This document shows positions 18,867 to 28,879 of a DNA stretch of 64,000 nucleotides, piece after piece; the stretch's first letter is position 1; every line of letters starts with the position of its first letter. Source of the stretch: UBA3537 sp038138145 (GTDB taxonomy: Bacteria > Bacteroidota > Bacteroidia > Flavobacteriales > Flavobacteriaceae); assembly GCA_038138145.1 (NCBI GenBank), contig JAYQDD010000003.1, forward strand, positions 62,001-126,000, in the 5' to 3' direction. The position numbers and the translations under genes were made by a program. The notes under the pieces were generated by a model that saw only the letters and a program-made list of their open reading frames with translations, was not told the origin of the DNA and did no database searches.

Positions 18867-19448
18867 ATGATCACGCACATAAGTGGAAAGTTAGTAGAAA
18901 AATCACCAACACATGTTGTTGTCGATTGTAATGGTGTAGGATATTTTATTCATATTTCGTTACACACTTTCTCACAGTTATCTGATGATGAGCACATTAA
19001 ATTACTTACGCATTTCCAAGTCAAGGAAGATGCACAACAATTGTATGGTTTTGCTACACGAGCTGAGCGAGAAATTTTTAGACTTTTAATCTCTGTAAGT
19101 GGTATAGGGACCAATACAGCGCGCACCATGTTGTCTTCATTAACACCAAAGCAAGTGCGTGAAGGCATCGCATCAGAAGATGTTGCGCTGATACAGTCCG
19201 TCAAAGGGATAGGGCTAAAAACAGCCCAGCGCGTTATTATAGACCTTAAAGATAAAGTACTTAAAATTTACGATATTGACGAAACAGTTGCCCTTTCAAG
19301 CAATACAAACAAAGATGAAGCGTTATCTGCTTTGGAGGTGTTAGGATTTGTCAAGAAACAATCTGAACGAGTGGTTGGAAAAATTTTGACGCAACACCCT
19401 GAAGCATCTGTAGAACTAATCATCAAAGAAGCCCTAAAAAATTTATAA
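18867..19448 (+). CDS. ruvA: Holliday junction DNA-binding protein RuvA
   Basis: 193-residue junction-binding subunit that loads RuvB. The N-terminal OB fold starts 'MITHISGKLVEKSPTHVVVDCNGVGY' in pattern. Two helix-hairpin-helix motifs lie around 'LISVSGIGTNTARTML' and 'IQSVKGIGLKTAQRVI'. The C-terminal domain III (about residues 145-193, 'DEALSALEVLGF') contacts RuvB. Length is normal. The sprA start follows only 6 bases after the stop, so ruvA and sprA share a transcript. Confidence 0.96.
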   Translation: MITHISGKLVEKSPTHVVVDCNGVGYFIHISLHTFSQLSDDEHIKLLTHFQVKEDAQQLYGFATRAEREIFRLLISVSGIGTNTARTMLSSLTPKQVREGIASEDVALIQSVKGIGLKTAQRVIIDLKDKVLKIYDIDETVALSSNTNKDEALSALEVLGFVKKQSERVVGKILTQHPEASVELIIKEALKNL

Positions 19449-19454
19449 AAACGA

Positions 19455-22400
19455 TTGAAAATTTTTAGCCCAAAAATAAATCTTAAATACTGTGCTGTTG
19501 CTATATTCTTCAGCTTCAGTTCTATATTGTGGGCGCAACAAACTCCTACAGTTAGGGATTCTACATCAACAACATTTTCGTTTAGCGACATCAATGCACC
19601 AGACCCAAGTAGTATTGTGAACCAATACACTTATGACCCTATTACTGACCGTTATTATTACACTTCAAAAGTTGGGGATTTTAATATAAAATATCCAGTA
19701 ATTCTTACCCCTAAAGAATTTCAAGCTTTAATTCAAAAAGAGAATTTAAAGAATTACTACAAAGAAAAGTTAGATGCTTTTGACGGGAAAAAAGAAGGGG
19801 CAGAAGACGCTAAGAAAAACTTAATTCCCGATTTGTATGTCAACTCTAAGTTCTTTGAAACAATTTTTGGCGGGAATGTCATATCAGTTGTGCCACAGGG
19901 CTCTGTAGAAATGGACCTTGGCGTGATGTATACAAAACAAGAAAATCCCGCATTTTCACCAAGAAATCAAAGTAATTTCACCTTTGATTTTGACCAGCGC
20001 ATAAGTTTAAGTTTGATGGGAAAGGTGGGAACGCGCTTACAGGTCAATGCCAATTATGACACGCAATCAACCTTTGATTTTCAAAATTTAATCAAACTAG
20101 AATTCGACCCCACGGCTGCAGCTTTGGAGGAAATCTCTAAAAATGAAACCATTGGTAAAGGATTGAGTAAAGCCAACGATTTGAAAGACAAAACCCAAGG
20201 GTTTAAGAATTACAGTGGGAACGACGACACGATTCTTAAAAAGCTAGAAGTCGGTAATGTAAGTATGCCGCTCAATAGTTCTCTAATAAGAGGCGCACAA
20301 AGTTTGTTTGGAGTAAAAGCGCAGTTGCAGTTTGGCAAAACAACAATTACAGGGGTCTTTTCTGAACAACAATCCGAAACACGAAGTATCGTTGCTCAGG
20401 GTGGTGGAACGCTACAGGAGTTCGATTTTTTTGGTTTGGATTATGATGAAAATAGACACTTTTTCTTGGCTCAATATTTTAGAGATCATTACGACGAAGC
20501 ACTTGCGAATTATCCTTTTATAAACTCGCAAGTTCAAATTACGCGCATAGAAGTTTGGGTTACCAACAGAACCAATCAGACAGAAAATGTACGCAATGTT
20601 TTGGCCTTACAAGATTTGGGAGAATCTTCAAGAATTGGGTTGGCAATACCGCCAACAGGATTTGTAAATGTTGGACCAAATGCCTATCCAAACAATGCAA
20701 ATAATGATTTTGACCCTACGAATATTGGCGGACCAGGATCACAACTTACGGATGCCGTACGTGATATTGCAACGGCACAATCTGGATTTCTTCCTGCAGG
20801 TGTGAATGAAGGGTTCGACTATGGAAAATTAGAAAATGCGAGAAAACTTCTTGAAGGGAATGAGTACACGGTCAATACGCAATTAGGGTACATATCTCTA
20901 AATCAACGTCTTCAAAATGATGAAGTTTTGGCTGTTGCTTTTCAGTTTACTGTTGGTGGAGAAGTTTATCAAGTAGGAGAGTTCGCCAACGATGGCTTGA
21001 ATGCTACAGATGTAAATACCGATCCAAACACCGGAAATCAAGTCGTAAACAATCAAAGTCTCGTTCTTAAAATGCTCAAAAGTGCGGTCACAAGTGTTGA
21101 CCTTCCTATATGGGACTTGATGATGAAAAATGTTTATGATACTGGGGCTTATCAATTATCGCAAGAAGACTTTAAGCTGAATATTTTCTACAACGAAACC
21201 TCCTCGTTAAACTTTATTTCCCCAGTTAGTGGCACACCATTTCCCACACCTGTTGGTAATGAGGATCCAATAAATGAAACGCCCCTGATACGACTTTTTA
21301 ATTTCGATAGATTAAATTTTAATAATGATCCTCAGAACAAAGGGGATGGCTTTTTTGATTTTGTTCCCGGCATTACCGTGATTCCTCAAAACGGAAAAAT
21401 TATTTTCACCAAGGCAGAGCCATTCGGATCCTATTTATTTGAAACTTTAAGGTTAGACCCATCAGAGAATTATCAATCTGATGAAGCAACACCTGGTGCG
21501 TTCAATGCTAATCAGATTAAATACGTTTATAAATCTCTGTACACGGAAACAAAAACTGCAGCATTACAAGACAGTGAAAAAAACAAATTCCAAATTCGTG
21601 GGCGTTACAAATCAACAGGAGGTTCTGGAATTCCAATTGGAGCATTCAATGTGCCAAGAGGATCTGTAAAAGTAACGGCAGGAGGTCGTGTACTTGTAGA
21701 AGGGGTCGATTATACGGTTAATTATCAAATTGGGACCGTTCAAATATTAGATCCATCGCTACAATCGTCTAACACACCGATTCAAGTCTCTGTTGAAAAT
21801 AACTCTGTTTTTGGACAACAAACCAAGCGTTTTACAGGATTTAATGTAGAGCATCAATTTAATGAAAATTTTGTTTTAGGTGCGACCTTACTTAACCTGA
21901 ATGAACGCCCAATCACTCAGAAAGCAAACTATGGAACAGAGCCCATCAACAACACAATTATGGGCTTCAATGGGAACTATTCCACAGAAGTTCCTTTCTT
22001 GACACGAATGGCCAACAAACTCCCCAACATTGATACGGATGCAACATCTAATCTATCTGTTCGAGGAGAATTTGCATATTTGAAGCCAGGCGCACCAAAA
22101 GGAACAGATTTCAACAATGAAGTCACATCGTATATTGACGATTTTGAAGGGACTCAGAATGGTATAAGCTTACTTGCGCCTCAATCCTGGTTTTTATCCA
22201 GTAGACCAAGAGACCTTGGCCGTGTATATGCAGAAGGTAATGAGGATGATAATGGTTATCAAAACGGATTTGATAGAGCACTTTTGAACTGGTACACTGT
22301 AGATCCTATTTTCTACAGTTCGCAACGACCAGGAGAAATTACCGATGATGATATTTCGGATCTATACACCCGTCGTATTTTTATAGATGAATTATTTCCT

Positions 22401-25400
22401 GAAATCGATTTGGTTACTGGACAATATACCGTAATTAATTCTTTGGATTTAGTATATCGCCCAACCGAACGGGGACCTTATAACTACCAACAAGGTGCCG
22501 AAGATGGTGTTCTAGATAATCCACAAAACAGTTGGGCTGGAATTTCACGACAGTTGACTTCTACGGATTTTGAACAAGCCAATGTAGAGTATGTAGAGTT
22601 TTGGTTAATGGATCCTTTTTTGAATAATCCAACAAATCCTGGAGGAAAATTGGTTCTTAATCTTGGGAATATTTCGGAAGATGTCATAAAAGATGGAAAA
22701 AAACAATACGAAAACGGACTGCCAAGTGATGGTAATGTAAGTTTATTACCTTCATCAATCTGGGGAACTGTAACTCCTCAAAATCAATCATTGATTTATG
22801 CTTTTTCTACCCAAGGTCAAGAACGTGCCAATCAAGACGTTGGTCTAGATGGTTATGATGATTTAGAAGAAAAAAACACCACAGATACACGATTTTCAGC
22901 ATTTTCTAACCTTGCCGATCCTGCAAATGACAACTATACATATTACCTAAATACAAGCGGTGATATTTTTGACCGATACAAACGTTATAATGGACTTGAA
23001 GGCAATTCTCCAGATGTTTTTACGGATACAAATAGAGGATCTACAACACAACCCGATGTAGAAGATATCAATAGAGATAACACAATGAATACTATTGATA
23101 GTTATTTTGAGTACGAAATAGACATTACCTCTGCGGCTTTAAATAATCCCAACAGTCCTTATATAGTAGATAGAAAATCGATTACAAGTATTACGCTTCC
23201 AAATGGATCACAATCAGGAAATATAAACTGGTATCAATTTAGAATTCCGCTAACAGAATTTACAAATGCTGTTGGAGGAATATCGGATTTTAGATCAGTT
23301 CGCTTTACTAGATTATACTTAAAAGACTTTACAGAAACAACTGTGTTGAGGTTTGGAACTTTTGATTTAGTTCGTAGCGATTGGAGGCGATTCTTACAAT
23401 CTTTGGATGGAGATTCTGATGCTGCTACATTATTGGAACCTACTGATTTTAGTGTAGGTATTGTAGGAATTCAAGAGAATGACGGAAGTTATGTTTCTCC
23501 ACCAAATGTTCAGCGAGAACAATTGAATAACAACAACACCATAGTCCGTCAGAATGAGCAATCACTGGTGGTTGATGTTTGCGATTTGGAGCGTCGCGAT
23601 TCAAGAGCAGTGTTTAAAAATATAAATGTAGACATGCGTCAATACAAAAAGCTAAAAATGTTTATCCATGCAGAAGATGGAGAAGCAGACAGCTTTGAAC
23701 AAGGCAAATTAGTTGCATTTGTACGAATGGGGAATGATTTCACACAAAACTATTATCAATTAGAATTACCATTAAGAAAATCTTCCGGAGCCACAGGTGC
23801 ATCGGCCTATGAAGTTTGGCCAGAATACAATGAGCTTGACATTACTTTGGAGTTGTTAGAAAAAATAAAAGCTTTAGGAATTAGTCAAGGAACATTAACT
23901 AATCCGGACCCTACGTTTTACAACGTCATTGACGGCGTATTACAAGAAACTCCTGTAGGAGAATTTTCGCCATTTTCTTTGGATGCCAATTCGACACAAA
24001 CAGAAGCACCATTTGAACAACGGATTGCCATAAAAGGTAATCCAAACTTTGGGGATATTCGAACACTCATGGTGGGGATAAAAAATATTGGCTCCACAAA
24101 TCAATGTGCAGAGGTATGGTTCAATGAATTGCGCATTGCTGATATGGATAATGAAGGGGGTTGGGCAGCCATAATGAGTATGGATACCAATATTGCCGAT
24201 TTTATGAATGTCAACGCCACTGCTAAGCGCAGCACTACGGGATTTGGCAATATAGACCAAGGCCCTAATGAGCGTAGCCGTGAGGATTTAAAGCAATATG
24301 ACTTTGTAACTAACATGAATGTCGGACAATTGTTGCCTAAAAAATGGGGCTTACAAATTCCATTCAATTATGGGCAAAGTGAAACATTAATTACACCAGA
24401 ATACGATCAACAATACAAAGATTTAAAACTTCAGAACCGATTAGATGCCGCAGAATCTAATGAAGAACGCGATAGAATTCGAATGCAATCTGAGGATTAT
24501 ACCAAGCGTAAAAGCATCAATTTTATTGGGGTTAAAAAACAACGAACTGGTGATGCCAAACCTAGAGTTTATGATGTTGAAAATTTGACACTTAATTATT
24601 CGTACAATGAAATGAAACATAGAGATTTTGAAATTGAAAACTCTTTGGATCAAAATGTACGCGTTGGCGCCAATTATACCTATAGCTTTCAACCCCTAAA
24701 CTTCGAGCCTTTCAAGAAAAATGACTCCCTGTTTACAGGAAAGTATTGGAAAATTATCAAAGATTTTAATCTTAATTTATTGCCATCAAGTTTAACGATT
24801 AATTCTGATATCATACGACAGTTTAATAGTCAAAAATTTAGAGATGCAGACTTGGGCGCCAACAACATCACCGTTGATGAGTTAATCCGACGAAACTACA
24901 CCTTTGATTTGCAATACACCTTGAATTACCAACTCACAAAAGGGTTGAGTCTTAACTTTACGTCGTCGAATAATCATATTGTACGCAATTATTTCATAGA
25001 TGATGATTTGAACGGAGATCAAGATCCTACATTAGGGGTTTGGGATCGCTTCTTTGATTTTGGAGACCCAAACCGTCACTCTCAGCAATTGGGGATAAAT
25101 TACAAATTGCCTCTTGATAAAATTCCAACCCTTAGTTTCTTGACAGCAAATTATTCTTATACTGGAGATTTTCTTTGGACTAAAGGATCAGATCTTTTTG
25201 GTCAACTCAACATTAATGGGCAAACTTATGACTTAGGGAATTCGATTTCAAATGCCAACCAGCACAACCTGAACACTTCTTTTGACATGCGAAAGTTGTA
25301 CCGTTATTTGGGTGTAAAAAAATCGAGATCGAGAAGACCTTCTCGAGTTCAAGGCAATTCCAATTCATCTAGAAATAGAGGGACTAATAAAAAGTTTAAT

Positions 25401-26792
25401 CTGAAAGACTTTGGTGTAGGATTGCTGACCAGTATCAACAGAATGCAAGTTAATTATGCTGAGAGTAACAGTTCATTCTTGCCAGGGTATTTACCAACAC
25501 CCGGATTTATTGGTACTATGAAACCTACGCTGGGCTACACTATGGGAAGCCAACGCGATGTCCGTCAAATTGCGGCTCAAAATGGATGGCTCACAACGTT
25601 TGACCAGTTCAATCAACAATATTCGGAAACCCATAACGAAAATTTAGATTACGCCATCAATACCGAACCAATTCCAGATTTGAAAATTGATTTTACTGGA
25701 GGCAAAACCTATGCGACAAACTTTACGGAAAACTTCAACACAACAGACACCAATGGCGATGGGTTGAGTAATACCTACAATTCTTTGATTCAAAATACTT
25801 TTGGGAATTTTAATATATCCACTTCATTGATTCGAACAGCTTTCAGCAAAAGTGATGAGGTTCGTTCTGCACCTTTTGAAGATTTTAAAACAAATCGATT
25901 GGAAATTGCAAACCGTTTGGCACAACAGTTTTATGGCAATACTGGCTATGCAACAGACGCAGAGGGATATCCTTTAGGGTTTGGGAAAAACAGTCAATCG
26001 GTGTTGTTGCCAGCATTTTTATCTGCATACTCTGGTAAAAAAGCAAACAAAATAAGTTTAGATGCATTTCGAGATGTTCCAATTCCCAATTGGACGCTGA
26101 AATATACTGGATTCATGAAGAACAAATGGTTTAAAAAGCACTTTAGACGTTTTTCCATCACTCATGCCTATAGAGCTTCTTATACTATAAATCAATTCCG
26201 AACAAATTTGGATTATAAAGCAGCAGATCCAAATTTGGATTACGCTTCACAAAACCCAAATGTATTGGATCAGTCGGGTAATTTTAAGGCCAAAACATTG
26301 TTCAGTAATGTCAATTTGGTAGAGCAGTTCAGTCCGCTGATCAAAGTCGATTTTGAGATGAAAAATTCTGTAAAATTATCAACAGAAATAAAAAAAGACC
26401 GAAGTTTATCCATTAGTTTTGACAATAATTTATTGACGGAAATTCAAGGATTTGAATACATCTTTGGACTCGGTTATCGCATTAAAGATTTAAGAATTCG
26501 ATCAAAATTAGCTGGACCGAGAAGAATCATTAAAAGTGATTTGAATATGAAAGCCGATTTATCCATCAGAAACAACAAAACCATTATAAGATATTTGGAT
26601 TTAGACAACAATCAAGTGAGTGCGGGTCAAACCATTTGGAGCTTAAAATATGCTGCGGATTATGCCTTTAGCAAAAACTTGACCGCTATATTTTATTTTG
26701 ATTATGCATTTTCTGAATACGCCATATCAACAGCCTTCCCGCAAACAACCATTAGGTCTGGTTTTACCTTGCGCTACAATTTTGGAAACTAA
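19455..26792 (+). CDS. sprA: SprA, giant outer-membrane translocon of the type IX secretion system
   Basis: 2445-residue outer-membrane protein, in the range of characterised SprA (about 2400 residues), the 36-strand barrel through which type IX cargo and gliding adhesins pass. The start is TTG at 19455. It gives a signal peptide (hydrophobic core YCAVAIFFSFSSI, cleavage after WAQ), and no better ATG lies upstream before the ruvA stop. Many alternating amphipathic strands run throughout, and the C-terminus ends in an aromatic-rich strand (RSGFTLRYNFGN). It follows ruvA by 6 bases and precedes gcvH by 24, an order I recall as common in flavobacteria. Other T9SS core genes (gldKLMN, porV, sprT) are not in the window. 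Confidence 0.95.
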   Translation: MKIFSPKINLKYCAVAIFFSFSSILWAQQTPTVRDSTSTTFSFSDINAPDPSSIVNQYTYDPITDRYYYTSKVGDFNIKYPVILTPKEFQALIQKENLKNYYKEKLDAFDGKKEGAEDAKKNLIPDLYVNSKFFETIFGGNVISVVPQGSVEMDLGVMYTKQENPAFSPRNQSNFTFDFDQRISLSLMGKVGTRLQVNANYDTQSTFDFQNLIKLEFDPTAAALEEISKNETIGKGLSKANDLKDKTQGFKNYSGNDDTILKKLEVGNVSMPLNSSLIRGAQSLFGVKAQLQFGKTTITGVFSEQQSETRSIVAQGGGTLQEFDFFGLDYDENRHFFLAQYFRDHYDEALANYPFINSQVQITRIEVWVTNRTNQTENVRNVLALQDLGESSRIGLAIPPTGFVNVGPNAYPNNANNDFDPTNIGGPGSQLTDAVRDIATAQSGFLPAGVNEGFDYGKLENARKLLEGNEYTVNTQLGYISLNQRLQNDEVLAVAFQFTVGGEVYQVGEFANDGLNATDVNTDPNTGNQVVNNQSLVLKMLKSAVTSVDLPIWDLMMKNVYDTGAYQLSQEDFKLNIFYNETSSLNFISPVSGTPFPTPVGNEDPINETPLIRLFNFDRLNFNNDPQNKGDGFFDFVPGITVIPQNGKIIFTKAEPFGSYLFETLRLDPSENYQSDEATPGAFNANQIKYVYKSLYTETKTAALQDSEKNKFQIRGRYKSTGGSGIPIGAFNVPRGSVKVTAGGRVLVEGVDYTVNYQIGTVQILDPSLQSSNTPIQVSVENNSVFGQQTKRFTGFNVEHQFNENFVLGATLLNLNERPITQKANYGTEPINNTIMGFNGNYSTEVPFLTRMANKLPNIDTDATSNLSVRGEFAYLKPGAPKGTDFNNEVTSYIDDFEGTQNGISLLAPQSWFLSSRPRDLGRVYAEGNEDDNGYQNGFDRALLNWYTVDPIFYSSQRPGEITDDDISDLYTRRIFIDELFPEIDLVTGQYTVINSLDLVYRPTERGPYNYQQGAEDGVLDNPQNSWAGISRQLTSTDFEQANVEYVEFWLMDPFLNNPTNPGGKLVLNLGNISEDVIKDGKKQYENGLPSDGNVSLLPSSIWGTVTPQNQSLIYAFSTQGQERANQDVGLDGYDDLEEKNTTDTRFSAFSNLADPANDNYTYYLNTSGDIFDRYKRYNGLEGNSPDVFTDTNRGSTTQPDVEDINRDNTMNTIDSYFEYEIDITSAALNNPNSPYIVDRKSITSITLPNGSQSGNINWYQFRIPLTEFTNAVGGISDFRSVRFTRLYLKDFTETTVLRFGTFDLVRSDWRRFLQSLDGDSDAATLLEPTDFSVGIVGIQENDGSYVSPPNVQREQLNNNNTIVRQNEQSLVVDVCDLERRDSRAVFKNINVDMRQYKKLKMFIHAEDGEADSFEQGKLVAFVRMGNDFTQNYYQLELPLRKSSGATGASAYEVWPEYNELDITLELLEKIKALGISQGTLTNPDPTFYNVIDGVLQETPVGEFSPFSLDANSTQTEAPFEQRIAIKGNPNFGDIRTLMVGIKNIGSTNQCAEVWFNELRIADMDNEGGWAAIMSMDTNIADFMNVNATAKRSTTGFGNIDQGPNERSREDLKQYDFVTNMNVGQLLPKKWGLQIPFNYGQSETLITPEYDQQYKDLKLQNRLDAAESNEERDRIRMQSEDYTKRKSINFIGVKKQRTGDAKPRVYDVENLTLNYSYNEMKHRDFEIENSLDQNVRVGANYTYSFQPLNFEPFKKNDSLFTGKYWKIIKDFNLNLLPSSLTINSDIIRQFNSQKFRDADLGANNITVDELIRRNYTFDLQYTLNYQLTKGLSLNFTSSNNHIVRNYFIDDDLNGDQDPTLGVWDRFFDFGDPNRHSQQLGINYKLPLDKIPTLSFLTANYSYTGDFLWTKGSDLFGQLNINGQTYDLGNSISNANQHNLNTSFDMRKLYRYLGVKKSRSRRPSRVQGNSNSSRNRGTNKKFNLKDFGVGLLTSINRMQVNYAESNSSFLPGYLPTPGFIGTMKPTLGYTMGSQRDVRQIAAQNGWLTTFDQFNQQYSETHNENLDYAINTEPIPDLKIDFTGGKTYATNFTENFNTTDTNGDGLSNTYNSLIQNTFGNFNISTSLIRTAFSKSDEVRSAPFEDFKTNRLEIANRLAQQFYGNTGYATDAEGYPLGFGKNSQSVLLPAFLSAYSGKKANKISLDAFRDVPIPNWTLKYTGFMKNKWFKKHFRRFSITHAYRASYTINQFRTNLDYKAADPNLDYASQNPNVLDQSGNFKAKTLFSNVNLVEQFSPLIKVDFEMKNSVKLSTEIKKDRSLSISFDNNLLTEIQGFEYIFGLGYRIKDLRIRSKLAGPRRIIKSDLNMKADLSIRNNKTIIRYLDLDNNQVSAGQTIWSLKYAADYAFSKNLTAIFYFDYAFSEYAISTAFPQTTIRSGFTLRYNFGN

Positions 26793-26816
26793 CACTAAAA
26801 AATAATTAATAATACA

Positions 26817-27197
26817 ATGAATACACCTGAAGAATTAAAATACACCAAAGATCATGAGTGGGTTCGTGCAGAGGGCGATATACTCACCATCGGTATTACT
26901 GATTTTGCACAAAGCGAACTTGGAGACATTGTCTATGTAGAAGTCGATACTTTGGACGAAACATTAGACGCTGAGGAAGTTTTTGGGACTGTAGAAGCCG
27001 TGAAAACCGTGTCTGATTTGTTTCTTCCTGTTCCTGGTGAAATCATAGAATTCAATGAATCGTTAGAAGATGAGCCCGAAAAAGTGAATGACGACCCATA
27101 CGGCGCTGGATGGATGATTAAGCTTAAATGCAATGATATTTCAGACCTCGATACGTTGATGTCTGCAGACGATTACAAAGCGTTGATTGGTGCTTAA
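26817..27197 (+). CDS. gcvH: Glycine cleavage system H protein
   Basis: 126-residue lipoyl carrier that shuttles the aminomethyl group between P, T and L proteins. The lipoylated lysine is Lys63 in 'GTVEAVKTVSD', a perfect family motif. The N-terminus 'TPEELKYTKDHEWV' is also typical. The last codons overlap the start of the VanZ-like gene, so the two are translationally coupled. Partners gcvP and gcvT are not nearby. Confidence 0.96.
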   Translation: MNTPEELKYTKDHEWVRAEGDILTIGITDFAQSELGDIVYVEVDTLDETLDAEEVFGTVEAVKTVSDLFLPVPGEIIEFNESLEDEPEKVNDDPYGAGWMIKLKCNDISDLDTLMSADDYKALIGA

Positions 27198-27573
27198 AAA
27201 ACATTGGATTCATATCCTTTCAGTTGGTTATTCGCTCTGCTTAGCTGTTGCAAGTTTGGTGCGCATCAATCATGATGCTATAATTAATATCCAATTCCAA
27301 GACAAAATTGTTCATTTTATGGCCTATGCAGTGCTTTGTTTACTTGTTTTTTTGTCTTTTCAAGTTCAGAATATAAACAAGAGCATTTGGTACGCAGCTC
27401 TTTTTGCCTTTATTTTTGGCATAATCCTTGAGCTTTTACAAGGTGTTACGCCAAACGCAAGAGTAACCGATACGTTGGACATCCTTGCAAATACACTTGG
27501 TATTTTGGTTATGACTTTTTTAATAAGCTGGAAAAAACAAACACTTGTTAAAAAACTTCAAACACTTATGTAG
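27190..27573 (+). CDS. VanZ-like small membrane protein
   Basis: About 127 residues with four hydrophobic segments (roughly residues 7-24, 35-55, 63-83 and 96-115). The motif 'DKIVHFMAYAVL' and later 'LQGVTPNARVTDTLDILANTLG' fit the VanZ-like family (conserved His in helix 2, D-x-x-D-x-x-AN-x-x-G near helix 4). No start ATG is available. GTG 27190 or TTG 27187 would begin inside the end of gcvH, overlapping it by 8-11 bases. Molecular function is unknown in this family outside teicoplanin resistance, and resistance should not be inferred here. Confidence 0.85.
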   Translation: MLKKHWIHILSVGYSLCLAVASLVRINHDAIINIQFQDKIVHFMAYAVLCLLVFLSFQVQNINKSIWYAALFAFIFGIILELLQGVTPNARVTDTLDILANTLGILVMTFLISWKKQTLVKKLQTLM

Positions 27574-27618
27574 TTTTATTTTTTTTAATTAATTTAACCC
27601 CCCAATAACAAAAACACA

Positions 27619-28338
27619 ATGGAATCAAAGAAAAACCCAAAAGCAGACGTCAGCAGAAATGGATCAATCTATTTTGCTGTTGGATTGGCATTGATGTTAT
27701 TTTTAACATACTCGACGCTCAATTATAAGACGTACGATAAATCCAACATTGACATTGGCAAACTTAATCTAGACGATGAACTTGATGAAGAAATTCCGAT
27801 TATTGAACAAGTCATCCCACCGCCACCGCCACCACCGCCACCAGCCGCTCCAGAAGTGATTGAAGTGGTTGAAGACGAGGAAGAAGTAGAAGAAACAGTT
27901 ATTGAATCTACTGAAACGGATCAGGAAGAAGAAATCATGGAAGTTGAAGATGTAGAAGTAGAGGAAGTCATCGAAGATGTTGAGGTCCCCTTCGCCGTGA
28001 TTGAAAACGTACCCGAGTACCCTGGTTGCGAACGTGGATCCAATGCCGACAAACGTAAATGTATGTCGGATAAAATTGCCAAATTCGTTCGGCGAAAATT
28101 CAATACAGATTTAGCTGGAGATTTAGGACTTTCTGGAAGACAGCGTATCAGCGTTATTTTCAAAATTGACAAGAACGGTAATGTCACAGGAGTACGTTCT
28201 AGAGCGCCACACCCAAGGTTAGAAAAAGAGGCGGCACGAGTAATCAATATGTTGCCCAAAATGAAACCTGGACGCCAAAGAGGAAAACCAGTAATTGTGC
28301 CTTACTCTTTGCCCATTACTTTTCAAGTACAAGATTAA
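27619..28338 (+). CDS. tonB: TonB-family energy transducer
   Basis: 239-residue TonB homologue. One N-terminal transmembrane helix (about residues 15-33) anchors it in the inner membrane. A run of nine prolines and then a strongly acidic stretch (Glu/Asp/Val repeats, residues ~75-125) span the periplasm. The C-terminal TonB domain (about 130-239) starts 'PEYPGCERG' and holds a Cys pair (PGC...KRKC) common in Bacteroidota TonB, then 'ISVIFKIDKNGNVTGV'. It passes proton motive force from ExbBD to outer-membrane receptors. The nearest exbBD set is 2.7 kb downstream and separately transcribed. The operon ends here in a strong terminator. Confidence 0.93.
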   Translation: MESKKNPKADVSRNGSIYFAVGLALMLFLTYSTLNYKTYDKSNIDIGKLNLDDELDEEIPIIEQVIPPPPPPPPPAAPEVIEVVEDEEEVEETVIESTETDQEEEIMEVEDVEVEEVIEDVEVPFAVIENVPEYPGCERGSNADKRKCMSDKIAKFVRRKFNTDLAGDLGLSGRQRISVIFKIDKNGNVTGVRSRAPHPRLEKEAARVINMLPKMKPGRQRGKPVIVPYSLPITFQVQD

Positions 28339-28358
28339 ATTCTTTTTAAATAGTAACG

Positions 28359-28390
28359 AAAATCCCGCTGTTTGCGGGATTTTTTATTTT
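28359..28390. terminator. Bidirectional terminator between tonB and the retropepsin gene
   Basis: Perfect stem AAAATCCCGC / GCGGGATTTT with loop TGTTT, a T-run on the plus side and an A-run before the stem, so it can serve both strands. The minus-strand gene's stop codon lies within its tail. Confidence 0.92.
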
Positions 28391-28830
28391 AAATACAGGT
28401 AGTTTTTATTGTAATCAATAATAGCTTTGCCTTTCTTCAGAACATCTGCCCCAATAATCCCATCAACTGTAGCTAGATTTGCCGCAATAAAGGCCGTATT
28501 TATGGGATTCAAATCAATCAATGCAATGGTGCATTTTTCCAAGCACCACCGTCCAAACTTCAGTTGATTTTTGTGTGAAACAAACGCATCAATTTGCTCA
28601 GGACCAGCACCACTAGCTTTTATTTGCGATGCTTCATAATCAAGTTTGAATTTTTCTTTTAAATCTTTGGAAACGAAAGTTGTGGAAGCCCCTGTATCCA
28701 AAATAAAATTTCCTGTTACGCCATTTATTTTGGCAATCACTTTGTAATGATTGCTGGGAATAAAATGAAGTTTAACTTTATGAAAATGATGATCAGTCAA
28801 AAACTGCATCAAAGAGCTTTTATTTGTCAA
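28384..28830 (-). CDS. Retropepsin-like aspartic protease (clan AA)
   Basis: 148-residue single-domain protein. The catalytic motif is FILDTGASTTFV (D-T-G-A/S) and a second hydrophobic-hydrophobic-Gly element appears as 'VDGIIGADVL', as in retroviral-type or DUF4124-like single-chain aspartic proteases that work as dimers. No signal peptide or transmembrane segment was found, so it is probably cytoplasmic. It is divergent from tatD with 49 bases between starts. Substrate is unknown; the catalytic aspartate is intact, so activity is plausible. Confidence 0.82.
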   Translation of the reverse strand: MTNKSSLMQFLTDHHFHKVKLHFIPSNHYKVIAKINGVTGNFILDTGASTTFVSKDLKEKFKLDYEASQIKASGAGPEQIDAFVSHKNQLKFGRWCLEKCTIALIDLNPINTAFIAANLATVDGIIGADVLKKGKAIIDYNKNYLYLK

Positions 28831-28846
28831 GACATTAATTTTTAAA

Positions 28847-28854
28847 CAAATATA
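28847..28854 (-). promoter_or_regulatory. -7 element (TAnnTTTG) for the retropepsin gene
   Basis: Reads TATATTTG on the minus strand, 16 bases before the start codon. It shares the 49-base divergent region with the tatD element at 28868. Confidence 0.5.
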
Positions 28855-28867
28855 CTATACAAAATAG

Positions 28868-28875
28868 TACTTTTG
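28868..28875 (+). promoter_or_regulatory. -7 element (TAnnTTTG) for tatD
   Basis: TACTTTTG, an exact match, ends only 4 bases before the tatD ATG, again implying a leaderless message. Confidence 0.55.
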
Positions 28876-28879
28876 TAAC

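Noticed and set aside
27190..27573. VanZ-like gene as a glycopeptide-resistance determinant
   Set aside because: VanZ-like small membrane proteins are widespread. No vanHAX genes are present and it is coupled to gcvH.
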